From the NCBI GenBank assembly GCA_965178125.1, contig OZ237764.1:434001-498000 (forward strand): a DNA stretch of 64,000 nt. The letters are read 5' to 3'. This document shows, piece by piece, positions 1-11,500 of the stretch. The notes under the pieces are model-generated. The model worked only from the letters and a program-made list of their open reading frames with translations, was not told where the DNA came from and searched no databases. Made by a program: the position numbers and the translations under genes. Every line of letters starts with the position of its first letter. Position 1 is the first letter of the stretch. This stretch comes from Bilabrum cf. latius (lineage: Eukaryota > Bigyra: Bicosoecida > Bigyra > Bicosoecida).

Positions 1-864
1 ACGGATCCCACGGATGACGCAGACGACGAGTGGGGCGGCAAACCGGGGGCAGCGCCGGCAGGGAGCCCTCAGAGCGTCGTCGCTGGTGTGACGAGTGATG
101 GTGTGACGAGAGCATCTTCGGGCGCGGCAGTGGCATCGTCCTCGGCTCCGAGGTACAAGCACCTCGAAACCGACGACGGCTCCCACCTGCCTCCCATGAG
201 GCGTACTAAGCATGTGCCTGACATTGAGCCCGCCGGCAGTTCTCTTCAATCGAAATCGGGCAGGGGGCGTGGATCCAAGAGAGGGAAGAGGAGTCCCATG
301 GCAAGCAGCAGGAGCAAGGGGGGAGAACGAACAACCGCTGCCAAAAGCACAAGCACAAGCAGAAGCCCAACATCGAGGTCGAGTCCAAGCCAACAAGAGC
401 ACAGTGAAACCTCAGTAGACCCTCGGCAGATGCACGTGCATAAGGCAAAGTGGACGGACGGTGGGCTGGCTAGCGTTAGCCGCACTGGTGTGACGAGTGC
501 GCGACTGAACATGCGGCTAGGTGGCGATGGTGAAGACAAAGACGATGAGTCAGGCTCGCCAGCCAAGACCTAGCGCGGTGGCAGTGCCGAGGCTCGTGGG
601 GCTCGCGGGGTCGGCGTTCCTCCCGGATCCATGGGTAGTCCAGGCGCGGGGCGGCTTGTTTCACGCGGAAGCATAGGCAGGGGTTCGTCCGTTTTGCGCG
701 CGTCGAGAGGCGCGCGGGGCACAGGGCATGGTCTGTCGGGGGTGCGCACTGGCAGCGTGCATGGTCCAGGGCCAGGGCCAGGGCCAGGGCCAGGGTCTGG
801 CAGTCGGATCGGCGATGCCATCGCAAAGGCGGTCGAGGAAGGCGCACTGGGGTTCAATGGGTGA
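1..864 (+). CDS. 3' part of an unknown low-complexity protein (UAG read as Gln)
   Basis: The frame is open from base 1, so the start lies outside the window. It runs 287 residues to TGA at 862-864 with one internal TAG at 571-573. The protein is hydrophilic and rich in Ser, Arg and Gly, with a GPGPGPGP run at about residues 256-264 encoded by a CAGGGC hexamer repeat. No domain is recognised. It carries two copies of the dispersed GTGTGACGAG motif (88-97 and 101-110), read as GVTS and GVTR, and a third near 489-498. The continuous frame on both sides of TAG 571 and a TGA end match the other genes here. Function unknown. Confidence 0.6.
771..802 (+). repeat. CAGGGC hexamer repeat
   Basis: Five tandem copies of a CCAGGG/CAGGGC hexamer inside the first coding region, giving a Gly-Pro dipeptide run. 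A short coding microsatellite. Confidence 0.8.
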
Positions 865-1153
865 TGCGATGCATGCCGGCAAGAAAATCGGAGCTCTGAT
901 GCCTCAAGCGCTATGTAGGCCGAGCCAAGGCTACGACGCTGGGAGTGTGGCTGGGGGTCGGGAAGGAACCGGGATGAGCTGCGTTGCTTGTCGAGTGTGT
1001 TTGCGCTTCGGATGGGTATGCGCAACCGTTCGGGCAGGACAGACCTCCCTGAGGGCAAGTCAGACGGGTGGTGCTGGTCTAGACTCTAGATTACTATTGC
1101 GTATACAAATACCTTTGGATCTACAAGCAGTACAAGTATGCCATGCCACGGGA

Positions 1154-2758
1154 TCAAGAAATGATGCACGAACCGGGGCGCGGATTAGGCGGCAATGGGC
1201 CCGCCCTACCGGCCCCCGGATAAGAGGGCCCCGCTGACGATTGGTAACCACTTGCGTGCGATGGCATCCCCAGGTTGGGAAGTGGCCTTGGCCTTGCGTG
1301 GGCGATGGGAGGCCGGCCTGGTCTCGCCCCGTGATGCGTCGAGTGACCGGTTGCTGGTGCACCACCTTGCGCTGCGCCAGGCACCCCGTTCACTCCACTG
1401 CTCTGGTGAATCGGCTCGAAGTTGCCATTGCAGTACGTTGTGTCCCCCTTGATATCGTCTAGCCGCTCCCACACAACCGACGGCGCACCCTGTGCCAGGC
1501 CCTGGTCAGTCACGAGAAGGAACACCCTACCTTTGTGCACCGTCATGGTGTTGTAGTGTAGGTTCCTAAAGAATACCGCGACGTCGTGCTCCGCCAGCGA
1601 GTTCTGCAGCGCGACCAGCCCTGGCATCGTGATTTGCCCAGCGGTTTCCCGGAGGAACCTGCCCACTGCCTCCGACTGCACCGAGCGCGGTATTCGGGGC
1701 GATTTCGATTCAGAGGCAGATCCGCTGCCAGATACTTCGGCGGGCGGTGGCAAGCCTGTATCGGTACCTGACGATGCCGCTGCTGCCCCGTTTGCTTCCG
1801 CTTGAGGACCACTAGAAGCCCGCCGAGCAGCAGAGCGCTCTGTTGCCGCGCTTCCGGTGGCCGGCTGTGTGCTGGGTGTCGATCCACTAGAAGATAACAA
1901 TGGTACGTCCTGCCGTTGAGGAGCACGAGGGGGTTCGAATGGAGCAGCTGCTCGGGAGGACCCAATCCCCGGCTTGCTCTCCTCCACGGAAACAACACCA
2001 CTGGCACTGCCGGCGGCAGCTGGGATGCCAGATGTGCTTTCATCTGGATGCGACGGGACCGTCCCACCGGAAGCCTTGGCGCTGTGGGATTCAGTCCCTG
2101 GCTTGTCATAGACATTCCCGAGGTGCTGCTCGTACGTTGGGAGCGATGGCGGGACTGATGCAATGGGACCATCTGCCGAGCTGGATTGCATAGCAGCCGC
2201 CGGTGCGGCCTAACTCCCTTCTGTACAAAATAAAGCTACTCCTGGCGTCATTGGGGACACAGCTAGTTCGGTGGCTTTGTTGTATGTCAGCGTTTCTATC
2301 GAAATTCCCAGCGACTGCAGCTCTTCGCGAGTTCCGCCGCCCATCACCCAGGCATGAAGAATCCGCAGGCCCAACAGCTCGACAAGTTGCAGTTCAGCAG
2401 TAAGTTCGCATGACGATGGAGACGAAAAGCCTAAGTTTAAGTCCATTCCATGCTGCAACCGCGGCAACAGAGCGACAGACTCCGCAAGTACATGCTCTAC
2501 ATGACCTGAGGCCTCCCCGCTCGACTCTAGTTTTCTCGCTATATCGAAAAGGTAATTAGCTAGCATCTCTGCCAGAACACTCGACGGCAATCTCATTTGT
2601 TTGACGTGGGCATCAGGAATTTTAAGATTACCGCGAAGCAATAAGCAATTAGATGCAGCCACCAGCGGGCATGGCCCATTCTTGTTCTAGAGAACGATGG
2701 TTCGAGTCACTCCAGCTGTATGCACAGACTTAAGGGCGTGATACTTGTCGCCCTCCAT
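1154..2758 (-). CDS. MINDY-type Lys48-ubiquitin deubiquitinase, UAG-encoded catalytic-site Gln
   Basis: Cysteine-protease deubiquitinase of the MINDY-1/2 (FAM63, DUF544) family, which trims Lys48-linked ubiquitin chains. The model has 534 residues from ATG at 2758 to TGA at 1154-1156. The active-site motif QNKNGPCPL lies at residues 24-32: Cys30 is the nucleophile and Gln24, six residues upstream as in the family, is encoded by TAG (2687-2689). A second TAG (2210-2212) lies in an Ala/Ser-rich insert that splits the catalytic domain. The C-terminal half holds VFFRNLHYNTMTVHKG with the catalytic His near residue 401, then FLLVTDQG. The protein ends in CIIS, a CaaX prenylation box, in line with the prenylated C-termini of animal MINDY-1/2. 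The start is the only in-frame ATG before the active site. Confidence 0.9.
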
Positions 2759-3218
2759 GGACGATATATACTGGTGGATGAATTAGTTTACTGGAGCTTT
2801 CCGCGATATTTCGGCGAAGTCTGTGTTGCGTGCTGATATCGAAAATAATAATATTTAGCGGCACCTTCCCCATGCACTATAAATCATGGATACAAAGAAC
2901 ATCCACGAAAAAATAGACGAGGATTGCGATAAAATGTTGGAAGCCATGAAGACTGTCCTGCAAGCAAGCAAACTTGGTGGTGCGGACAGGTTCAAGCCGG
3001 CTGAATTGCAAATCGCTGCAGCAACGCAACAGATCTCAACTGGGGCGTAGGGGCTTCTTGGTGTAGCCTCCTAGCTGCGAGACTCATCAGCAAGTGCAGG
3101 CGTCTCAAGTGTGCGTGAAACTGGCTCCGAGACCGCTGAAGGACACAACTCCACCACGTGATCCTAGTACGTGGTACCAATCCGGTGCCAATCAAGAACT
3201 TTTCGTAGTTTAAAAGCA
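2759..3218. other. Intergenic region
   Basis: AT-richer stretch between the MINDY start and the stop of the PH-domain gene, both on the minus strand. It should hold the MINDY promoter and the PH gene 3' UTR. I see no supported gene, RNA or repeat in it. Confidence 0.5.
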
Positions 3219-4965
3219 TCAATCACTAGAGATAACCGGATTGCCAGCACTTGCTCCGGGTGAAGCGCCGCCTTCACCTTCAGCGACCGTGGAAGTCACT
3301 GCCGTAGCCTCCGGCCTTGCTGCAGCAGGCGGTGCTCCTCCGCCACCACCAGATTCGCCTGGTCCAGGGACTTCCCACTGCGGCTGCGCCTGGCCACTGG
3401 TGGCACCTGCAGCGTTTGAGCCGGGTACCCCGTGGTACTGACCGTGCACGGTGCCGGCGCCGGCAGCGGCTGGCGCAGTGGCGGCGGGTGCGCCGTGGGC
3501 GGGTGGCGGTTGGTGTCCTGGGAGACCCTTGCTCGCTTCCCCCGCGGAGGCAAGCGGCTGTGCCTGGCCATGTGCAGGGGGCTGTGCCTGGTCATGTGCC
3601 TAGTGCTGGTACTGCGGCTGGGGCTGGTACTGCGGCTGGGGCTGCGGCTGTGCCTGCGCTGCGTATTGCTGTGGAGCGCCTGTGTAGGGGCCAGGGGGCG
3701 GTGGCTGGTGGGACGGTGGCTGCTGCTGCTGGTACTGCTGGTGTTGCTGCTGCTGGTGCTGCTGCTGCTGGTGCTGCTGCTGCGGCGGCGGTGCCCACTG
3801 GCCCTGTGGATGTCCCTGTGCTGGCGCCTGGCCTGTTGCTGGGGGTGGAGGGTGCCCCGTAGCGTATCCCGGGGACATCACCATGCCCTTGCCTGCGTCT
3901 GCCCCCGCTCCGGGGAGGGGTCCCGCCCCCGGCATGGGGTCCATTCCCGGGTGCACCCCGGGGGTGCCTGGGGGAGCCATAGATGCCGCGCCAGGGGCTG
4001 CCCCTGGGATGGCACCGCCCTGCGTGGCAGCGGCCTGGGTTGCAACCGGTGGAGGGGGGAAGAGAGGCACGTCTGGCAGCCTCCTTACCACCCCCGTGGC
4101 CATGAATGCCTCGATCCATGCGTCCAAATCGCCCTCTGATGGGAGGCAAATTTCCCACGCGAGTCCGGCTGGACGCCTCAGCACCACAGAGTATGGCGAG
4201 CTGAGCTGCGGGTTGACGAGCCACGAGGACATCCCGTCTCGAGGGGCGAGCTTGAGGCCACGCTAAAGGGAGCAGTCATCGAGCAGGAACGCGCCTTTTG
4301 GCTCGGATTGGGTGTGCGTAGCCTGCGAAAACGAACTATTCAAGCGTAGTACTGGACCATCATTCATGCTGGCACTGCAAAATGCATTAGGTAGCGATCA
4401 TTTGAAGGAATGCAGGGCCGAAGCTGCTGGGCCTCACGTAATACAACAGAATGCTCCCCCTCTGAACCAAGAATCGCCTCTGGAAATTTGCCCCAGCCAC
4501 ATATTTGTTGACGTATCCATATGCAGCGGGTTTTCTATAGTCGGAATCGAACCCTTCGAGAAGTGGTCTGGTGAGGACCACATTTGGGTGTGTTTGCGGC
4601 GCCGGAGCCGGAGCCGCTTGGCGGGGCTCAGACTCAGTAGCTGTAGCACTGGTGGCGTCTGCAACGCTTCCGGCAGCAGTACCTAAATCTGATGAACTCC
4701 CTGCATGCTACAAATGCTGTGGGGTTGGGGATGAGGTCGCCGGAATGCTAACAGATCTAAACTCTGGTGGACTCTACATTCCAGCAGCACCTTCTCCCTG
4801 ACTTGAAGCATGTGCAGCAGGGCTATCCATTGTAGATACGCAGGATACGTATGAATTCACCTGCAAAGCTTGTGCAAGGCAGTCTTGGGGTAGACTGTAG
4901 CTGGAGGAAGGATCCGACGATCTGGCGGCTCCGGACGAATTTCTTGACTGGAGAAAGCATGTCAT
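3219..4965 (-). CDS. PH-domain protein with Gln/Pro-rich C-terminal tail (two exons)
   Basis: Exons are complement 4438-4965 and 3219-4322, with a 115-bp GTGAGG...TTTTCGCAG intron. Splicing gives 543 residues ending at TGA 3219-3221. Residues 1-120 are Ser/Pro/Ala-rich. A pleckstrin-homology domain follows (about 125-260): it begins GYVNKYVAGANFQRRFLVQR, crosses the intron at LLYY/ATHTQSEPKG, and ends with the usual helix Trp (LDAWIEAFMAT). PH domains bind phosphoinositides or proteins at membranes. The rest is Pro/Gly/Gln-rich with a long Gln tract broken by His. Four in-frame TAGs (4774, 4708, 4263, 3600), one within the PH domain and one in the Gln-rich tail. The ATG at 4965 is 12 bp from the divergent rhamnosidase ATG; an internal Met near residue 46 is an alternative start. 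Ligand unknown. Confidence 0.82.
4323..4437 (-). other. Intron of the PH-domain gene
   Basis: GTGAGG donor and TTTTCGCAG acceptor on the minus strand, 115 bp. Read through, the frame meets TAA at 4387-4389; removing the intron restores a continuous PH domain in phase. Confidence 0.82.
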
Positions 4966-4977
4966 TTAAATAGGTGC

Positions 4978-7900
4978 ATGGCTCTCGCCCTAGCTTTGTT
5001 TGTCATTAATTTCGCGCCAATTAGCTTTGGGGCTCGCGTGTCTCGTCTTGATGCGCCGTTACACCTTCGTGTGTCCGGATCTCATCTGCCGACCGTAGTG
5101 AACGACCAGGTTGCATTTGCTGTTGGCTCTGATGGCGGCACAGACAGCGATTTGTGGGGCTCGTCTGTTGTTGGAGCGCAAGTGATTGTCAATGAGCTGT
5201 CTTGGGACGGCGCGGTTGCCGCCTGTGCCTGGGACTCGGGCATGATCGTAATCCAATCCCCGCAAGAGCTCAGCTGGATCAAGTACGCAGGAGAACCCCT
5301 GCAGACAAACACTAAATACGCCTGGAAAGCGCGTATTTGGACCGATTCCGCCGGCCCGGATGCTCCCAGTCCGTACGCTGACGGACCGGAATTCCAAACG
5401 GGACTGCTGACCGAGCAGGACTGGAACGGTGCCGAGTGGGTAGGAAACGCAGTCACCAATCGTTCCATGCCGGAAAGCAGCGCGTCCCAGCTACTCTTTG
5501 ACGTTGAGTTCAACATTCCGGCAGGCGCAACTCTGCAGCATGCGTCCTGTTTCGTCTCGGGTCTGGGCGCCTATGCTGGCTGGCTGAGCGGCGTGCCCCT
5601 TGCCCCCGACGAGGTGCACGCAACTGTGACGGAATGGAGGAACAGGACCTTGTACGACGTGATCGACTGCACAGAGGCGCTCTAGCAGGCGCTGGCAGGG
5701 ACCGATGGCGCGGGGAGCCCTCTGGTGGGCGATTCCAGGGTCACGGTCGCATTCGAAATGGGCCGGTGGTGGTGGGCCATCTGGAACGATTACTTCTACA
5801 ACCCTCCATTTCCCATGCCACAGGGGCCGAGGATGGTCAGATTTGCCATCCAGTGGCAGACCCAGAACCCATCGGCGAACGGCACGGCCATCTCACGGGC
5901 ACAGGACGCCCGGCTGGGGGCAGGTGACCTGATTGAGGACGACATGCACCTGGGCGAGTTCAGGAGCGGCTAGAGGGCCACTCCGGGGTGGACGCAGAAG
6001 GGGTTCAACCCAGGTGGGACGCAGTGGCGGGCGGCGGACAAGCTGCCGGGGCCCACTGGAGCCATGGCGGTGACGCAGGAGCCCCCCATCCGGGTGCAGG
6101 AGACCCTCTTCCCCGAGTTTCTGGGGAGGAGGGGGGACCAGGGCCAGCTGGTGTTTGACGCGGGGAGGGAGGTCTCTGGACACTGCATGCTGGTGCTGCG
6201 GGCCGAGACTGATGCAGATGGTGCGGGGACTGGTGGTCCTGCCAGCGGGTCCGATTGGTGCACGGCCGGCACGGTGGTCAAGACCATCTATGCTGAGACT
6301 CTCTACGACAATGGCACCGTGATGCCCACACCCACGGTGCCTGACCGCAAGCATGGCGGCAGGGAGCAGCAGGTGGCCCGGTATGAGTGCGCAGGTGACC
6401 CAGGCTTGGACCCTCCCGTGGTGCCCAACCGCTTCATGTACACTGGCTATCGGTACATCGGGGTAGAGGGGTGGAAGGGCCCCTCGCCCTCCCAGTCCAA
6501 CCCCGTGCTCAAGTGCCTGTCCTTCCACACTGACCTGAAGAACGCTTCCGAGCTGGAGCTGGGGCCCGAGCTTGAGGATGCCTCGGCATCGGACCAGAGC
6601 GCCGTGAGTGCGGGGTATGCCCTGACCCGAGTGGTGAACGCCACCCGTGCATCCGGCGTGCTGAACTTCATGTCTATCCCCACGGACTGTCCCACGAGAG
6701 AGAAGCGGGGCTGGATGGGAGACAGCGGGGCGGCTCTTCTCTTCATGGCGGCTGCCTTCGACATGCAGGCCCCTTACAGGAAATGGCTCACCGATATCCG
6801 GCAGGGGCAGTCTCATGCGACCCACAAGGGAGCCGTGGGCGACATGGAACCCTCGATCTTCAACTCTGCCAGCGGGGCTTACTACGGCGAGGTGCCCTGG
6901 GGGGCTGCGTACCCGCTGATATTCGACTACGTCTGGCGCCACTACGGCGACAGTGGCATCCTCGAGGAGCACTACCAGGGCGTGAAGGACTACGTTGACC
7001 TGCTCCTGGGGTTCACCAACCAGAGCACTGGCGTGTTTATTGCGGATGCATTTCCAGGCACGGCGTACGGTGACTGGTGCGCTGCCCGTAACGTGACTGA
7101 AGGGTGCGCGCACGTGTCCAACGACATTGACTCCTATTTCCTTCTGCTGGGCCTGGACGCCGTGACTCGAGCGGCTCACGCCATGGGCGACGCACCCAGT
7201 GAGGCAAAGTACGGCAAGCTGGCAACGCAGCTGCGGCTGTCGTACCACGATGTGTACTACGACCAGACCACGGGTCAGTTCAGGGACCCTGACCTGCCGG
7301 CAAAGACCGGTCGAACAAGGGCGGTGAACATCCGCCCGCCACTCCAGACATCACAGGCAATCGGCCTAAGGCTCGGTGTGCTTCAGGACCCGGCCGAGAA
7401 GCAGCGTGCTGCCGCAGTGCTGAAGCAAAGCGTAGTTGATACCGACTACGCGATGCAGACCGGGGTGGTGGGTGCAGCTGTCCTCACAACCGTGCTGCAG
7501 ACCGAGGGCTTCGAGGAGGAAGCGGCCCAGGTGCTGACCAGGACGGGCCTGCCTTCCTACTACTGGATGGCCACCACGGGGGGAAGCACCATCTGGGAGC
7601 ACTGGTTCGGATCGTACTAGAATGGGTCCTATGCTGGCGGTTCTTGGGCGCACATCATGTTCGGGGGCTCCGTGAGCTTCGCTTACACGGGCATCGGCGG
7701 CATCCGGCCGGTAGATGACTCGGCCGTGGACCCGTGGGGCCAGGTGGTGGTGGCACCCAGGCCAGACCTGGTGGGCGTGCAGTGGGTCAGCAGCTCGAGG
7801 ACGATGGCGAGGGGCATAGTGCGGGCCAACGTGTCTGTGCCTCTGCCGCAGGAGAGCGAGGATGGAGCCGGGACGGTGACACGGGTGCAGGTCAGCGTGC

Positions 7901-8211
7901 CTCTGGGCACCAAGGCGCGCGTGATCGCGCCGGTCAGCTCCATGGAGTCCTGCAGCGTATTGGAGCGGACCAGCGGATAGGGAGGACAGTGCAGCAGCGC
8001 AGTTAACCAGCAGGGAAGCGGTGGAAACGAGGACCAGAACTGCGGTCGGTGGCACGTTGCGTTCGGCGATCGTGCAGCTGTGCTTGCCTCGCTGTCTGGG
8101 GCGGACGCAACCCAGCAGCCTTCAAGCTTGCAGAGCAGCAGCTCAGTCGCGCCTGTCATAGGCCTGACTCTCGGTAGCGGAACGTACGACCTGGCGGTGA
8201 AGTGCGCGTGA
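4978..8211 (+). CDS. Secreted alpha-L-rhamnosidase, glycoside hydrolase family 78
   Basis: Releases terminal alpha-L-rhamnose from polysaccharides or glycosides, probably outside the cell or in an endomembrane compartment. The model is 1,077 residues, ATG 4978 to TGA 8209-8211, with four internal TAGs (5683, 5971, 7618, 7978). Residues 1-20 form a hydrophobic signal peptide. An N-terminal beta domain follows, with the GH78 pattern W-D-S-G...Y.W..R and FQTGLLTEQDWNGAEWVG. The (alpha/alpha)6 catalytic domain has TDCPTREKRGWMGD, then VPWGAAYPLIFDYVWRHYGD and YGDWCAA. The C-terminal beta domain begins after TIWEHWFGSY and ends in GSGTYDLAVKCA, as GH78 enzymes do. The first 235 codons, the catalytic block and the C-terminal domain all share one frame across the TAGs. 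No intron. The divergent PH gene starts 12 bp upstream. Confidence 0.92.
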
Positions 8212-8539
8212 TCCGTTGGGAGTGGCACGGCCTGGTGAGAGGCCCTGTCCTTTTGACCCCACAGATCTTGTGGTGTGTTTTTATAAGTACATCCAGGATA
8301 GTACATTGGATCAAGTGCACCAAGAGATGAAGATCCATAGGATTAGACACAAGTCACCCGCTTTCATCACCTTGCGGGAAAGCAGTTTGCCTTGGCCTAG
8401 GCCCACCTCATGAATCCGTCTCATGAATCCGGAATTTGGATCTGATCCGTCCTTCGGATCCGGATCATACCGCCGGACTCTCCTTAGTCACATACCCATC
8501 CAGTCCCATGGGTCTCCCCTCAGCACGCTATTTTCCTGC
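8212..8539. other. Convergent intergenic region
   Basis: Lies between the TGA of the rhamnosidase gene and the TGA of the opposing EEP/ACSL gene. It holds several GGATCC/GGATCCGGA-like words and ATGAATCCG repeats (8410-8470) but no supported gene. It probably carries both polyadenylation regions. Confidence 0.5.
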
Positions 8540-11500
8540 TCATCTCTCTATCCTCCCCTCTTTCCCACCATTGTCGATTTGAAGGCCTGATCTTGACCTT
8601 GAGTGGCTTGCCTCCGCCAGCAGCCGTAGCACGCGCGGCAGGAAACGTCTCCGCAGCTTGGTCCTCCGTAGCTGGGAGGTAGGGGTGGCTAAACCCGTTC
8701 TGGAGCTGAACGCGCGCGTGGTCAAATACAGCATCCGAGGCATCTCACACGGCAGCAGCCCCGCCTCTTCCGCCGCCTTCCGCATCAATCTCATCGCATG
8801 CTACTGCACGTGGCTGTGCCTGCACAGCGCCCTAAGGTCGAGCTGAATGTCCTGTGTTGCCCTCTCGTCAGCACCAAAGAAGTACGCGGCCTCGTGGTCG
8901 ACGCTCACGCACGCCGCCATGCCCCACGCAGGCTCCTTGGCCACGTGTGTCCCGAGCAACCCACGGTTCCCCTTGAGGATATAGCCGTGGTCTGACAGGC
9001 GCTCGCCCCTTAGATTCAACAAGTACACGCTCTTGCACAGCTATGATGCGTGGCATAGCACGGCTTCCACCTCCTCGCCGACGCAGTAGAGCCTCCTGCC
9101 ATCAGGGGCCCTTGCAGCGCACGCGATGTCAGGGCGATGGTCCGGCTCGCGCACTGCCGCACTGCGCGATGAATCCCCGTCATAGCTGCTGTCAAGTGCA
9201 TTCGCGCCTGACGCATGCGTGGTCGTCACATCCGCCGCTTCATACACGCTGAGGATGTCGCCGAGCACCTCCACCCGCTGGCGAGGCCGTAGCAGCAGAC
9301 CGTCTGTGGAGGGGCACGTGATGCGCACGTCAGGCGCAACAGCTTTGGACCTTTTCGTGGCTTTCATTTTCTCTGCTCCATCCAATGGTGACTTATTCTG
9401 CTTCTCGGACCCTATTACGGGCCCCTTCGTGTTGCTAGTTCCAGCGAGCGCAACAACCACGATGCCACACCTGTCGTAGATCTATGGGCCAGGCATGGAC
9501 TGTGCTCCCATGGGAGTTCGATTACTCGGATCGTCTCCTTCCGTCCCGGTTTCCTAATCGATGCAGCCAGATAGGTCCACGTTGGAGCCTCGACCAAACG
9601 CGTGTGACGAGTACACCCCCTGGCCACGGCCCTCGGTGGCCGCCGAGCCTGTGGCGCACGAGGCGTCGTCGTCGTCCAACCCACGGGTTGTTCTCGAATC
9701 CCCGTACATGCAGCGCCCCACCATCTCCATAGCAGGGTGTACCCCTGGCACCTTGGCGTCACGAACCGGATTCGTACTGCTACTGGGCTCTAGTCTAGCC
9801 TTTGCACCTGTGCCGCTACGTTGTGCTGCCTTGGCTGCCACGGCACGCCGAAGCGATCTGGGCTGCAATATGCACAGCTCTCCAACGACTGCCTGCAAGG
9901 GACTACCAGCAGGAGCATAGCCACTGGAAACAGTCGGGGGGCGGCCTCGCCTCATCGATGATATTAGGGCCTGGGCGCACCGTGGTGCCACTGTGGCGTT
10001 TGTGCCGCCCAGCCTGAACGTGCCGATTCCACATGCCTGCTAGTGGCTTGCTTTTCCCTACTCTTCGCCATCCAACTTCCGTGGAAGAGCCTTCTATACC
10101 TTTTCTGTCTGCTACTTGCTATTTTCATCGTTTTCACCGCGCTGAGATTCCTTAGTAGCCGGTGCATCGGACCCTCGGTCGGGGAGGGGTAACCGGGCCG
10201 AGACTTCCACTGGGAGCACACCCAGCTGCAGACCCGGCACGCCGGACAGTGTCACGGAATACTTGTGGGGATCCAGCTTCCCCTTGAATTGACCCGCGAT
10301 CATCCGAATACCCCTGGAAATGATCTTTTTCGATTTGCGCAAGGATCCGCTGCTTGAGCTGAAAGAAGAGGATCCGTCTTCTCGGCTGCTATGGCTATTG
10401 TCTTCTTCTCTGAGAACCTGCGGCATCGATACCGCTACAAACCCGTATTCAGGAGCCGTGATACCCTGCACCATGGGCACGCACATGGACAGCTCAACTG
10501 TCTCGCGCACCGCTGGATTCACGCTCAGGGTGCGGCAATGGCTGCCCATGACAAGGATAAACCGGAATGCGCTGGATCCGATCACCCTCTGCAGGCCCCT
10601 GAACACGAGCACATCGCCCCACGAGTCCTGCCTGAGGTACCCAGGGTGCCCCTTGCTCCTGTACTCCTTCTGTTTCTGCTGCACCGCAAGCTGGTATGCC
10701 ATTCGGTAGGGCAAGGACCAGGACCGCTGGATCCTCTGGAGGTGCAGCGACACTGCCTGCAGCATCCTGCTGGATGCCGTGAGGAATGTAGGCTTCAGGT
10801 CGTGGATGGCAGCTGCCAGCTGGTCAAATCTGTTCGGGGGTACAAACCCGATGGACATGCCCAGTCTCAGCGCCAGGAGCACCATCGCCCTCTCGCCCTC
10901 GTACGCGAGCGGCAGGTACGAGCAATGAACGTCTTGCGAGCGCAACAGGCCGCCAAGTGGGTGTGCCCTCAGTCGGAGCGCCATCGCACACAAACTGCCC
11001 TACGTGTGGTCGATCCGTCTCACGCCGTCATCCTGAGTCCATTCGAACATGACGCTGGCAGGGGCCTCTGGGCTGTCTGGTGCCCTATGCCGGAGGGGGT
11101 ACGCCCTGCCCGCCGCGACCACGAACGAGTAGTCTCTCAGCTCCACACCGGCTTCATGCGCCAAGATCTGCTCGTCGTATCCAAGAGGCTGCGTCTGGAT
11201 GACCAGCTTGATGCCGGGGCAGTGCCCACTCGCGATCGCCTCGATGATCACAGGCACCCAGGACCTGTCGCACACGATGGCACCAAGGTTGCACAAATCC
11301 AGCACCTCGGTCAGCAAAGCGGACGAAGGTGCGTGCAGTGCCACAGACACGAGCTCAAAGCACCAGCATGCGGCGTCCGTGATCACCCACTGGGGGCAAT
11401 TCGGAGCCAGAATTCCCACCTCTGTTCCTGGTCGCAGACGGCCTAGGTGCACGAGCCCCGACCCGAAAAATGACGCCTTCGCCTGCAGCTCGCTGTAGCT

